Shown in pieces: positions 26,072 to 34,335 of a stretch of DNA of 49,239 nt; position 1 is the first letter of the stretch, and each line of letters starts with the position of its first letter. The notes below the pieces were generated by a model, which made no database searches, was not told where the DNA came from, and saw only the letters and a list, made by a program, of their open reading frames with translations. The translations under genes and the position numbers were made by a program. Origin of the DNA: an uncultured Rhodospirillales bacterium (GTDB taxonomy: Bacteria; Pseudomonadota; Alphaproteobacteria; CACIAM-22H2); assembly GCA_937926175.1 (NCBI GenBank), contig CALANV010000032.1, positions 1-49,239 of the forward strand, read 5' to 3'.

Positions 26072-26461
26072 TCAGGCCCCGGATACCGGGCGCCGGGCGG
26101 TGACCTCGATTTCGACCCGCATGCGCGGATCGATGAGATCGCAGACCAGCGCCGTCGCCGCCGGTCGGATGTCGCTGAAATATTCGCCCAGGAAGGGCGC
26201 GATGACCGCCCAATCATCCGCCCTCGGCAGGTAGTAGCGCACGCGCACGACGTCGGCGAGTCGGGCGCCGGCTTCGTGAAGCGCGGCTTCGATATTGCGG
26301 AAGGCCTGCCGCGTTTGGGCCACCGGATCGTCGTCGAGCGTCATGCGCGCGTACTCGAAGCCGGTCGTGCCAGAGACGAAGATCCAGTCGCGATCGACGA
26401 CGGCACGCGAATAGCCCCACGCCCTCTCGAACTCGGAACCGGAGGAAACGAGCCGCCGCAT
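26072..26461 (-). CDS. RidA family protein
   Basis: A 129-residue RidA/YjgF-like protein. Its core strings are FVSGTTGFEYARM near 28-40, QTRQAFRNIEAALHEAGARLADVVRVRYYL-type helix-strand at about 49-78, and a C-terminal RMRVEIEVTA. The last matches the place of the substrate-carboxylate-binding arginine and the adjacent Glu of the family. Members hydrolyse enamine/imine intermediates from PLP enzymes or act on related compounds. The ATG at 26461 shares its A with the stop of the Pmp3-like gene (TGATG). Its presence in a leucine operon may relate to transamination intermediates; this is inference. Confidence 0.82.
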   Translation of the reverse strand: MRRLVSSGSEFERAWGYSRAVVDRDWIFVSGTTGFEYARMTLDDDPVAQTRQAFRNIEAALHEAGARLADVVRVRYYLPRADDWAVIAPFLGEYFSDIRPAATALVCDLIDPRMRVEIEVTARRPVSGA

Positions 26462-26661
26462 CAGATGTCGACACCCTGTCGCCGCGCCGCCGCGATCTTG
26501 CGGTCGGTGTTCCACTGCGACAGCGCGTAGACCGCCCACAGCGCCGCGGGAATCCAGCCGATCAGCGTGATCTGCAGGACAAGGCAGATGATACCGGCGA
26601 TCGGACGGCCGATGGTGAAGAACAAGGCGAACGGCAGGAAGATCGCGAGGAGTAGACGCAT
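26461..26661 (-). CDS. YqaE/Pmp3-family two-segment membrane peptide
   Basis: A 66-residue peptide with two hydrophobic segments, LLLAIFLPFALFFTIG and GIICLVLQITLIGWIPAALWAVY, followed by a basic tail. This is the YqaE/Pmp3 proteolipid signature (FLPP/FLPF start, GWIPA turn). The family is linked to membrane potential and stress in yeast and plants; bacterial roles are unclear. It is short but supported by family pattern and by overlap at both ends: its ATG shares a base with the liuA stop, and its stop shares a base with the ridA start. Translation is thus coupled inside the liu operon, which is unusual company for this family. Confidence 0.8.
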   Translation of the reverse strand: MRLLLAIFLPFALFFTIGRPIAGIICLVLQITLIGWIPAALWAVYALSQWNTDRKIAAARRQGVDI

Positions 26662-27833
26662 CAGGCAGTTTCCGCAAACAGTTCGCGACCGATCAACCAG
26701 CGCCGGATCTCCGAGGTACCGGCGCCGATCTCGTAGAGCTTCGCATCCCGCAGCAGGCGGCCGGTCGGATAGTCGTTGATGTAGCCGTTGCCGCCGAGAA
26801 TCTGGATGGCATCGAGCGCCATCTGCGTCGCCTTCTCGGCTGCAAAGAGGATGGCGCCGGCGGCATCCTTGCGCGTGGTCTGCCCACGGTCGCACGCCTT
26901 CGCCACGGCATAGACGTATGCCTTGCAGGCGTTCATCGTCGTGTACATGTCGGCGAGCTTGCCCTGGATCAGCTGGAAGGTGCCGATCGGCTGTCCGAAC
27001 TGCTGGCGCTCGTGCACGTAGGGAATGACGACGTCCATGCAGGCCTGCATGATGCCGCACGGGCCGGCGGCGAGCACCGCGCGCTCGTAGTCGAGCCCGC
27101 TCATCAGCACGTGAACACCCTTGTTGGGCTCGCCGAGGACGTTTTCCTCGGGCACTTCGCAGTCCTGGAACACGAGCTCGCAGGTGTTCGAGCCCCGCAT
27201 GCCGAGCTTGTCGAGCTTCTGCGCCGTCGAGAATCCCTTGAACCCCTTCTCGACCAGAAAGGCGGTGATGCCGCGCGGACCGGCGCTCGGATCGGTCTTC
27301 GCATAGACGACGATCACGTCGGCGTCGGGCCCGTTCGTGATCCACATCTTGTTGCCGTTGAGGATGTAACGGTCGCCCTTCTTTTCCGCACGCGTCTTCA
27401 TGCCGACCACGTCGGAGCCGGCGCCGGGCTCGGACATCGCCAAGGCACCGATATGCTCGCCCGAGATCAGCTTGGGCAGATATTTCCGCTTTTGCGCTTC
27501 GGTGCCGTTGCGGCGGATCTGATTGACGCAGAGATTGGAGTGAGCGCCGTAGGACAGACCGACGGAGGCCGAGGCGCGGCTGATCTCCTCCATCGCGACG
27601 CAGTGCTCGAGATAGCCCATGCCGGCGCCGCCGTACTCCTCCTCGACGGTGATGCCGAGGATGCCGAGCGCACCCATCTTCCGCCACAGATCCATGGGGA
27701 ATTCGTTGGTCCGGTCGATTTCCGCCGCGCGCGGCGCGATCTCGTCGTCGGCGAACCTGCGCACCGACTCGCGCAGCATGTCGGCCTGTTCACCCAGACC
27801 GAAGTCGAATGCCGGCAGTTGGTTGGTTGGCAT
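26661..27833 (-). CDS. liuA: isovaleryl-CoA dehydrogenase
   Basis: A 390-residue acyl-CoA dehydrogenase that converts isovaleryl-CoA to 3-methylcrotonyl-CoA in leucine catabolism. The IVD hallmark is visible: the catalytic glutamate is E250 in LDYERAVLAAGP, and the usual glutamate of YEGT is replaced (YEIGAGTSEIRR). Other family strings are ALAMSEPGAGSDV and QILGGNGYINDYPTGRLLRDA. It starts 3 bases after the thioesterase stop and overlaps the Pmp3-like start by one base. Electrons go to ETF. With liuB and liuD further down the transcript this identifies the operon. Confidence 0.95.
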   Translation of the reverse strand: MPTNQLPAFDFGLGEQADMLRESVRRFADDEIAPRAAEIDRTNEFPMDLWRKMGALGILGITVEEEYGGAGMGYLEHCVAMEEISRASASVGLSYGAHSNLCVNQIRRNGTEAQKRKYLPKLISGEHIGALAMSEPGAGSDVVGMKTRAEKKGDRYILNGNKMWITNGPDADVIVVYAKTDPSAGPRGITAFLVEKGFKGFSTAQKLDKLGMRGSNTCELVFQDCEVPEENVLGEPNKGVHVLMSGLDYERAVLAAGPCGIMQACMDVVIPYVHERQQFGQPIGTFQLIQGKLADMYTTMNACKAYVYAVAKACDRGQTTRKDAAGAILFAAEKATQMALDAIQILGGNGYINDYPTGRLLRDAKLYEIGAGTSEIRRWLIGRELFAETA

Positions 27834-27836
27834 GTT

Positions 27837-28371
27837 TTACGTCGGCTCCTTCCCGGAGGACCAATCTAAAGCGAATACGGCCGGATGCGAAGTCCGGCGG
27901 CCACGGGGCCTGCCTACCCTTTCGGTGCGTCGGCGCGCCCGGCTCATCGTCATGAGCGTCTGCAGCATCGTGGCACAGAGATGCTCGCGACCGTCGCGCT
28001 CCACGACCGCATCGACGCGGCAGACGGTCAGCGTACGCCCCGGCTTGATGCCCCGCCCGCGCGATCAGTCGGCTGCCGTCGGCGGGCGCAACCAGGTTCA
28101 TCTTGTACTCGACCGTCAGGACCGTGGCGTCGGCCGGCATGAGCGAAAACGCGGCATAGCCGCCGGCGGAGTCTGCGACCATGCCGACGACGACGCCGTG
28201 GAAGAAATGGTGCTGCTGGGCGAGATCGGGCCGGTACGAAACGGCAATATCGCATTCCCCGGGCGTCAAGCGGACGATCTCGGCACCGATCAGCGCCATC
28301 GCCCCCTGCCGGGAAAAACTGTCGCGGACACGGGCCTCGAAATCGGGGTCCTTCGGAACGTAGTGGCTCAT
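27837..28371 (-). pseudogene. PaaI-type hotdog thioesterase, frameshifted
   Basis: The first 104 or so residues are a normal PaaI/YigI-type hotdog thioesterase: HHFFHGVVVGMVADSAGG (54-71), then VEYKMNLVAP. In 28050-28062 the frame breaks. The expected continuation (IKPGRTLTVCRVDAVV, then EHLCATMLQTLMTM) lies in the +1 frame and runs to TAA at 27837-27839, 3 bases before liuA. The net change fits loss of two bases in a G/C run. If translated unshifted, the chain ends at 27790 inside liuA with an unrelated tail. GGGAGGGAGGA precedes the start. It is either a genuine lesion, a sequencing error, or programmed shifting; the GC-run context makes error quite possible. Confidence 0.75.
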
Positions 28372-28488
28372 TCCTCCCTCCCGTGCGCCGTGTGACGTTC
28401 ACGTGCCCGACGTGATCGCCCGGCCACAGGTTACGGTGCCGCCAGGTCACGGACCGTTGCCGGCCTCTCGCCCTCCGCGCGGGCGCGG

Positions 28489-28517
28489 ACGATAAATTAC
28501 GTTTACGTAAACGTCAA
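28489..28517 (-). promoter_or_regulatory. candidate liu promoter with LiuR operator
   Basis: A perfect 16-bp palindrome ACGTTTACGTAAACGT occupies 28499-28514 in an otherwise G/C-rich gap. It matches the published LiuR consensus family (TTACGTTTACGTAAACGTCAA-like core). On the minus strand TTGACG (28517-28512) is 17 bases from TATCGT (28494-28489), so the palindrome overlaps the -35 element and spacer, the usual location for MerR-family sites. It lies between liuR and the thioesterase and so should drive the thioesterase-liuA-...-liuD transcript. No equivalent site is seen upstream of liuR itself. Confidence 0.8.
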
Positions 28518-28524
28518 CTTGTTG

Positions 28525-28977
28525 TCAGCGGGCCGATCGGCCGCGCGTGAGGGCCCGGAGCCGCTCGACGCAGCGCCGCTCCACCTCGGCGAGTTCGTCG
28601 AGCGTCTCGGCGATGTCGGCGCGCTGGCGCTCCAGCACCGCCCGCCGTTCGGCGATCTTGGTCAGAAAGAAGCGAAGCTGCCCGATCTCCCCGGGCTCCG
28701 CATCGTAGAGATCGATGATCTCCCGGATCTCGCTCAGCGAGAAGCCGAGTCGCTTGCCGCGCAGGATGAGCTTGAGGCGGGTGCGATCGCGCGGACTGAA
28801 CAGCCGCGTCTGCCCGCGACGCTGGGGTGCAATCAGCCCCTCGTCCTCGTAGAACCGGATCGTCCGTGTCGTGATGTCGAACTCGCGCGCGAGATCGGTG
28901 ATCGTGAACAGCCCGTCCGCCGGACGCCGTGCCTTCCCGCGATGATTCCGGTCCCGCCCTCGCGCCATACGCCCCAT
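28525..28977 (-). CDS. liuR: MerR-family regulator of leucine catabolism, LiuR-like
   Basis: A 150-residue MerR-type transcription factor. The winged helix covers about 24-92 (FTITDLAREFDITTRTIRFY, then RTRLKLILRGKRLGFSLSEI), and a dimerisation coiled coil follows at about 98-142. There is no C-terminal metal-binding cysteine pair, as expected for the LiuR branch, which senses branched-chain acyl-CoA status. GGCGGAG precedes ATG 28977; a second ATG at 28968 is possible. It is directly upstream of the liu operon on the same strand, with the palindromic site in the gap between them. The N-terminus is Arg/Lys-rich. Confidence 0.88.
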   Translation of the reverse strand: MGRMARGRDRNHRGKARRPADGLFTITDLAREFDITTRTIRFYEDEGLIAPQRRGQTRLFSPRDRTRLKLILRGKRLGFSLSEIREIIDLYDAEPGEIGQLRFFLTKIAERRAVLERQRADIAETLDELAEVERRCVERLRALTRGRSAR

Positions 28978-29190
28978 TCGTATTCTCCGCCGGACATCGT
29001 GCCGGCCGCCATCAATTCGTGGCGAGCAGCGCCTCGATGTCCGCCCGCCCCGTGTCGTCGCCGTAAAGCAGGTAACCTGCCGACTCGTCCTTGATCAAGG
29101 TCGCGACACCGCCCCTGCCCGGGCGCCTTGCCCAGCGCCCTGGCGTTTGCCCCAGTGGCGCGCCCGCCCGTACGTAGGTCGAGATCCGAA
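28978..29190 (-). other. gap with possible short gene remnant
   Basis: Between mgtE and liuR the minus strand keeps a frame that ends at 29012 with IKDESAGYLLYGDDTGRADI and a few further residues. The last 35 codons look protein-like in composition, but no start codon follows the mgtE stop, apart from a TTG near the end. It could be the tail of a lost gene or chance. I do not recognise a family. Confidence 0.3.
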
Positions 29191-30588
29191 CTAAAGCAGC
29201 AGGAGCGTCGCGAGGCCGAGGAACGAGAGGAACCCGACCACATCCGTGATCGCGGTGAGAACGACGGTCGAACTGATGGCAGGGTCGATGCGGAAGCGAT
29301 GGGAGACGACCGGGATGAGGATGCCCGCAAGCCCGGCGACGAGCAGGTTCACGATCATGGCGCCGCCGATGCACAGGCCGATCATCCAGTCCTTGAACCA
29401 CAGCCATGCGATCGTGCCGGTGATGATGGCGAACAGGAATCCGTTGATGCCGCCGACGAGAGCTTCCTTGACGAGGATGCGGAGCGCATTGGTCGGCGTC
29501 AGCTCACGCGTGGCAAGTGCCCGGACAGCGACCGCCACCGCCTGGTTTCCGGCATTGCCGCCCAGCGAAGCAGCGATCGGCATCAGGATGGCAAGTGCCA
29601 CGACCGCCTCGAGCGTGTCCTCGAATATGCCGATCACGAAAGCAGAGAGGAACGCCGTCCCGAGATTGATAAGCAGCCAGACGAAGCGGGACCGGGCCGT
29701 GTAGAGCAGCGACGCATGCACCGCCGTCTCGCCGACGCCGTGCATTCGCAGCAGGTCCTCCTCCGCCTCCGCCTCGATCACGTCGACGACGTCGTCGACC
29801 GTGATGGTCCCGATCAACCGTCCAGCCTTGTCGACGACGGGTGCGGACGTCAGGTCGTGCTGCTTGAACAGGAACGCGACCTTTTCCTGGTCCATGTCGA
29901 CCGGAATCGGTTCGAGATCCGTCTCCATGATGTCACGGATCTTGACCGGTCGCTTGGAGCGGATCAGCTTGTTGAGCGGAACCCAGCCGATGGGCCGATG
30001 GCGCGGATCAACGACGAAGATGTCGTAGAAGTCATCCGGCAGCTCGTCGCTCTCGCGCATGTAGTCGATGCACTGCCCGACCGTCCAGAACTCGGGAATG
30101 CCGACGACCTCGCGTTGCATGAGGCGGCCGGCGCTGTCCTCGGGAAAGGCCAATCCCTCCTCAAGCTCGCGGCGGAGTGCCACCGGAATGTTGAGGAGAA
30201 CCTGGCGGCGCTTTCCTTCCTCCAGACCCTCGATCAGGTAGAGGGCATCGTCACTATCGAGATTGACGATCGCCGTCGCGAGGTCCTGGGTGCCGAGCTG
30301 TGCCGCGACCTCGTCCCGGACGTCCTCGTTGAGCTCCGGAATGACCTCGATCGGAAACTTGTGGCGCAGGACCTCGACCATCTGCCGCCTGTGTTCGGGC
30401 GACAGAGTCTCGATCAGGTCCGCCAGATCGGCATAGTGGAGATTCGCGATCGCCGCACGGACAGCCTCATCGTCGCTCCGATCGAGCGCGTCTATGACGC
30501 GTTCGATGAGCGCCGGATCGAGGCCGAACTCGGTCGTCGCACTCTCGGCTTCCGGCAGAGGTGCGTTGTCTGGCTCGGACTGTGCCAT
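29191..30588 (-). CDS. mgtE: magnesium transporter MgtE
   Basis: A 465-residue Mg2+ channel. The order is as in the family: an N-terminal superhelical domain (about 30-145), two CBS domains (about 150-275, with IMETDLEPIPVDMDQEKVAFLF and DKAGRLIGTITVDDVVDV), a linker helix, and five membrane segments (about 300-465). The signature SLGGNAGNQAVAVAVRAL lies in the pore region. The N and CBS domains sense cytoplasmic Mg2+ and close the channel. It follows maeB by only 6 bases, so the two may share a transcript. Confidence 0.95.
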   Translation of the reverse strand: MAQSEPDNAPLPEAESATTEFGLDPALIERVIDALDRSDDEAVRAAIANLHYADLADLIETLSPEHRRQMVEVLRHKFPIEVIPELNEDVRDEVAAQLGTQDLATAIVNLDSDDALYLIEGLEEGKRRQVLLNIPVALRRELEEGLAFPEDSAGRLMQREVVGIPEFWTVGQCIDYMRESDELPDDFYDIFVVDPRHRPIGWVPLNKLIRSKRPVKIRDIMETDLEPIPVDMDQEKVAFLFKQHDLTSAPVVDKAGRLIGTITVDDVVDVIEAEAEEDLLRMHGVGETAVHASLLYTARSRFVWLLINLGTAFLSAFVIGIFEDTLEAVVALAILMPIAASLGGNAGNQAVAVAVRALATRELTPTNALRILVKEALVGGINGFLFAIITGTIAWLWFKDWMIGLCIGGAMIVNLLVAGLAGILIPVVSHRFRIDPAISSTVVLTAITDVVGFLSFLGLATLLLL

Positions 30589-30594
30589 GGAACG

Positions 30595-32883
30595 TCATCC
30601 ATTGCCGGAGACCATGTGTTCCTGCGCGTCGACGACCGCCAGCGCGGTCATATTGACGATGCCGCGCACCGTGACCGATGGAGTCAGGATGTGGGCAGGC
30701 TGCGCCGTGCCCAGCAGCATCGGACCGACCGAAAGGCCGTCGCCGAGCGACTTCAACAGATTGAAGGAGATGTTGGCCGCATCAAGGGTCGGCATGACCA
30801 GCAGGTTGGCCGAGCCCTTGAGCCGGGAATTCGGGAAGATGCGGTTGCGGATCTCCTCCACCACCGCTGCATCGCCGTGCATCTCGCCCTCGATCTCGAG
30901 ATCGGGCGCGAGCCGCTGAATTATCCCGAGCGCCTCGCGCATCTTGCGGGCCGACGCGGAGTCGATGCTGCCGAAATTCGAATGGGAAAGCAGCGCGATC
31001 TTGGGTTCGATGCCGAAGCGCCGCACCTCGCGTGCGGCGAGTATGGTCATTTCGGCGATCGCCTCGGCCGACGGATCGTGCGCGACATGCGTGTCGACAA
31101 TGAAATATGTGCCCTTGGGCAGGATCAGGAGATTGAGCGCGGCGAGCTCGCGCACCTCCGGCGCACGGCCGATGACGTCGTTGATGTGCCGCAGGTGACG
31201 CTGGAACTGCCCGATCGTGCCGCAGAGCATGGCGTCGGCCTCGCCCCGTCGGACCATGAGCGCGGCGATGACCGTCGTCCGCGTCCGCACGATGTAACGC
31301 GCGAAATCCGGAGAGACGCCACGCCGCTCCATCAGGCTGTGATAGAGCTTCCAATACTCGGGGTAACGCGGGTCGGACTGCGGGTTGACGAGCTCGAAGT
31401 CGCGGCCCGGCCGCATGCGCAGACCAAGCCTCTTGAGCCGCATATCGACGACCTCGCTGCGGCCGACCAGGATCGGGCGCGCGAGACCTTCGTCGATCAC
31501 GGCCTGCGCGGCGCGGAGCACCCGCTCCTCCTCGCCCTCGGCATAGACGACACGCTTCGGGTCCGTCTTTGCCCGGGCAAAGACCGGCGTCATCACCAGG
31601 CCGGAACGGAATACGAACTGATTGAGGCGCTGGCGATAGGCCTCGAGATCGGCGATGGGCCGCGTGGCGACGCCCGTCTCCATCGCCGCGCGCGCGACCG
31701 CCGGCGCGATCTGCAGGATGAGGCGCGGGTCGAATGGTTTCGGAATCAGGTTATCGGGGCCGAAGGTCGGCGGCTCGCCGCCATAGGCCGCGACGACGAT
31801 GTCGGAGGGTTCCTGCATCGCCAGGTCCGCCAGTGCCTTGACCGCCGCGATCTTCATGGCCTCGTTGATTTCCGTGGCGCCGACATCGAGCGCGCCCCGG
31901 AAGATGAACGGAAAGCACAGGACGTTGTTCACCTGATTCGGATAATCGGAGCGTCCCGTGGCGATGATCGCATCGGGGCGAACCGCCTTGGCCTCCTCCG
32001 GCATGATCTCGGGAACCGGATTGGCCAATGCCAGAATGATCGGTTTTTCCGCCATCCGGCTGACCATTTCCGGCTTCAGCACGCCCGGCGCCGAGAGGCC
32101 CAGGAACACGTCCGCGCCGTCGATAACCTCGGCCAAGGTGCGGGCCTCGGTCTCGCGGGCAAACCGCTCCTTGCGAGGGTCCATCAGCTCCTTGCGGCCC
32201 TTGTAGACGACGCCGGCGATATCCGTGACCCAGATGTTCTCGAGCCTGAGACCGAGATCGACGAGAAGATCGAGGCACGCGATTGCCGCAGCACCCGCGC
32301 CCGACGTGACCAGCTTCACCTGCTCAATGGTCTTCCCCACCACGCGCAAGGCGTTAAGAATCGCGGCGGCGACGATGATCGCGGTTCCGTGCTGATCATC
32401 GTGGAAGACCGGAATCTTGAGGCGTTGGCGCAGCTTGCGCTCGATCTCGAAGCACTCGGGCGCCTTGATGTCCTCGAGATTGATGCCGCCGAACGTCGGC
32501 TCCAGCGACGCGATGATGTCGACGAGCTTGTCGGGATCGTTCTCGGCGATCTCGATGTCGAAAACGTCGATGCCGGCGAACTTCTTGAAGAGGACGGCCT
32601 TGCCTTCCATCACCGGCTTGGCGGCCAGCGGGCCGATGGCGCCCAGGCCTAGGACGGCCGTCCCGTTGGTGATGACGGCGACGAGGTTGCCGCGCGCGGT
32701 CACCGTCGACGCTTCGTCGGGATTGGCCGTAATGGCCTCGCACGCGGCCGCGACGCCCGGCGAATAGGCAAGCGCCAAATCGCGCTGGTTCGCCAGTGGC
32801 TTGGTCGGCGCGATGGCAAGTTTGCCGGGGCTCGGGTGGCGGTGGTACTCAAGCGCGATGTCGCGCAAATTGTCCTGCGGCAT
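30595..32883 (-). CDS. maeB: NADP-dependent malic enzyme (MaeB type)
   Basis: A 762-residue hybrid enzyme. Residues 1-430 are the malic enzyme part: ALAYSPGVAAACEAI near the N-terminus, VLFKKFAGIDVFDIEI, FHDDQHGTAI and GAGAAAIACLDLL. Residues about 440-762 resemble phosphotransacetylase (KRVVYAEGEEERVLRAAQ, ending with VRGIVNMTALAVVDAQ) but this domain is regulatory in MaeB, often sensing acetyl-CoA. It decarboxylates malate to pyruvate with NADP+. It starts 41 bases downstream of the tRNA-Leu 3' end on the same strand, and mgtE follows 6 bases after its stop. Confidence 0.95.
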   Translation of the reverse strand: MPQDNLRDIALEYHRHPSPGKLAIAPTKPLANQRDLALAYSPGVAAACEAITANPDEASTVTARGNLVAVITNGTAVLGLGAIGPLAAKPVMEGKAVLFKKFAGIDVFDIEIAENDPDKLVDIIASLEPTFGGINLEDIKAPECFEIERKLRQRLKIPVFHDDQHGTAIIVAAAILNALRVVGKTIEQVKLVTSGAGAAAIACLDLLVDLGLRLENIWVTDIAGVVYKGRKELMDPRKERFARETEARTLAEVIDGADVFLGLSAPGVLKPEMVSRMAEKPIILALANPVPEIMPEEAKAVRPDAIIATGRSDYPNQVNNVLCFPFIFRGALDVGATEINEAMKIAAVKALADLAMQEPSDIVVAAYGGEPPTFGPDNLIPKPFDPRLILQIAPAVARAAMETGVATRPIADLEAYRQRLNQFVFRSGLVMTPVFARAKTDPKRVVYAEGEEERVLRAAQAVIDEGLARPILVGRSEVVDMRLKRLGLRMRPGRDFELVNPQSDPRYPEYWKLYHSLMERRGVSPDFARYIVRTRTTVIAALMVRRGEADAMLCGTIGQFQRHLRHINDVIGRAPEVRELAALNLLILPKGTYFIVDTHVAHDPSAEAIAEMTILAAREVRRFGIEPKIALLSHSNFGSIDSASARKMREALGIIQRLAPDLEIEGEMHGDAAVVEEIRNRIFPNSRLKGSANLLVMPTLDAANISFNLLKSLGDGLSVGPMLLGTAQPAHILTPSVTVRGIVNMTALAVVDAQEHMVSGNG

Positions 32884-32924
32884 CAGCGCCGATCCTGAAA
32901 TCTAGACTTTTCCGTTGTCGGTAT

Positions 32925-33010
32925 TGGTGCGGTCGAGAAGAGTCGAACTTCCACGGGGTTTCCCCCACTAGCACCTCAAGCTAGCGCGTCTACCATTCCG
33001 CCACGACCGC
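32925..33010 (-). tRNA. tRNA-Leu (anticodon GAG)
   Basis: An 86-base cloverleaf on the minus strand. The acceptor arms GCGGTCG (33010-33004) and CGACCGC (32935-32929) pair over 7 bases, with an A discriminator at 32928 and CCA encoded at 32927-32925. The anticodon stem-loop GCTAGCTTGAGGTGCTAG carries GAG. A long variable arm (GTGGGGGAAACCCCGT) makes it class II, as leucine tRNAs are. The T-loop is GTTCGACTC. No clear hairpin terminator lies between its 3' end and maeB, 41 bases away. Confidence 0.96.
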
Positions 33011-33138
33011 ACGAACCGACGACAGCTTGGGGATGAAGCCGCTGCTGCGGCTTGCCTTTCGGGCTCGCCGGGAATACCAAATCGGACCAGCCGGCGCAAG
33101 CGCGGCCCGCGCCCCCGCATGCAAGATCTGGTGTACGT

Positions 33139-33831
33139 ATGACGTCGTTCAACGCCCCCTGTGGCGGCATCGCGTGGCGCATCTCCGACACCCCCGTCGG
33201 GTACCCCGAAGCCGTGGCGTTCATGGAGGCGCGCGTGGCCGAGATCCGCGCCGGAAACGCCCCGGAGACCGTCTGGCTGCTGGAGCACCCGCCCCTCTAT
33301 ACGGCCGGGACGTCGGCCGATCCGGCCGACCTGCTCGACCCCGGCGGCCTACCCGTTTACCAGACCGGCCGTGGCGGCAAATACACTTGGCATGGTCCGG
33401 GCCAGCGGGTTGCCTATGTGATGCTCGACCTGAAGCGCCGGGGCCAGGACGTCCGCGCCTATGTCTGCCGGCTGGAGGACTGGATCATCGCCGCACTTCG
33501 CCGCTTCAACGTGCGCGGGGAGCGCCGGCCCGGCCGGGTCGGGATCTGGGTCGATCGCGGCGGCGGCCGCGAGGACAAGATCGCGGCCATCGGCGTCCGC
33601 GTCCGCCACTGGGTCACGTTCCACGGGATCGCGCTAAACGTCGACTGCGACCTGAGCCACTTTCGCGGGATCGTGCCGTGCGGCATCGCCGAGCAGCGCT
33701 ACGGCGTGACCTCGCTTCTCGATCTTGGAATCATCGCCACCATGCCGGAGGTCGACCTAGTGCTGCAGGACGCCTTTGCGGAGACCTTCGGCGGGACTGC
33801 CGCATGTACGGCCGGCGCCACGGCGGGATAG
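33139..33831 (+). CDS. lipB: octanoyltransferase LipB
   Basis: A 230-residue octanoyl-ACP:protein N-octanoyltransferase, first step of lipoate synthesis on dehydrogenase E2 and glycine-cleavage H proteins. RGGKYTWHGPGQRVAYVMLDL-like substrate pocket spans 78-98, the conserved lysine K147 is in DKIAAIGVRV, and the catalytic cysteine C181 is in FRGIVPCGI. I chose ATG 33139 (MTSFNAPCGG); the frame is open upstream but lacks family residues. The ribosome site is weak. It is divergent from tRNA-Leu. No lipA is adjacent. Confidence 0.94.
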   Translation: MTSFNAPCGGIAWRISDTPVGYPEAVAFMEARVAEIRAGNAPETVWLLEHPPLYTAGTSADPADLLDPGGLPVYQTGRGGKYTWHGPGQRVAYVMLDLKRRGQDVRAYVCRLEDWIIAALRRFNVRGERRPGRVGIWVDRGGGREDKIAAIGVRVRHWVTFHGIALNVDCDLSHFRGIVPCGIAEQRYGVTSLLDLGIIATMPEVDLVLQDAFAETFGGTAACTAGATAG

Positions 33832-33960
33832 TCTGAACCACCGCTGACGCCCACCTCGCGAGCGCCCGTGGGCGGCTGTCGGCCGCGGCCATCCGCCGCA
33901 TCCCGCCAACCGGAGCGCGCGACGGCCCAGGCTCCCGTGCCGCCGGCCTCGTTGTTATCG

Positions 33961-34200
33961 TCAGTGGCGCGTGGCCTCTTCGCCCTGATCCGGGTGCGGG
34001 ACGGGCATGAGCCGACCCGCCGCACGATCCTGTTCCAAGGCAATGGCAATCAGGTTCCGAACCGCCGCGCCGGGGGTGACCGGAAAGAAGGCTTGATAGC
34101 GCGCCGTCGCCACGGACATGGCCACCTCGGGCGTGACGCCGGACCGACAAGAGCGATGATACGCGTTCAACGCTTCACTCAGTGCCGTGATCCGTTTCAT
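33961..34200 (-). CDS. small hypothetical protein
   Basis: A 79-residue possible gene starting MKRITALSEALNAYH, with GGAG 8 bases and a second AGGAG directly before the ATG. Codon use resembles the neighbours. The chain looks alpha-helical (SEALNAYHRSCRSGVTPEVAMS, then AVRNLIAIALEQDRAAG) and ends in a charged tail. There is no membrane segment or recognisable motif. An in-frame start at 34230 would add ten residues. It stands alone between lipB and acylphosphatase. Confidence 0.45.
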   Translation of the reverse strand: MKRITALSEALNAYHRSCRSGVTPEVAMSVATARYQAFFPVTPGAAVRNLIAIALEQDRAAGRLMPVPHPDQGEEATRH

Positions 34201-34335
34201 CTCCTGATCTCCGGTTACAGCCATGGACATGAGCTTAGCAATTGGGCTGTGGCTATGACGTGGCTTCGCCGTGACCGGCCGTGACCAAGTTTGGACACGG
34301 GCGCTGGTATCGGAAATCAGAGAGGCGGCGCGGAT

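Noticed and set aside
29128..32652. A 1174-codon plus-strand open frame across mgtE and maeB
   Set aside because: It is antisense to two clear, conserved genes. Its Arg/Asp/His-rich composition is the usual mirror of GC-rich codon bias. Similar long antisense frames over the AMP synthetase (3668-5359), pccA (35267-37327) and asmA (40905-43478) were rejected for the same reason.
33848..33874. Terminator hairpin after lipB
   Set aside because: A 7-bp stem with a 13-base loop and no T-tract; too weak to annotate.
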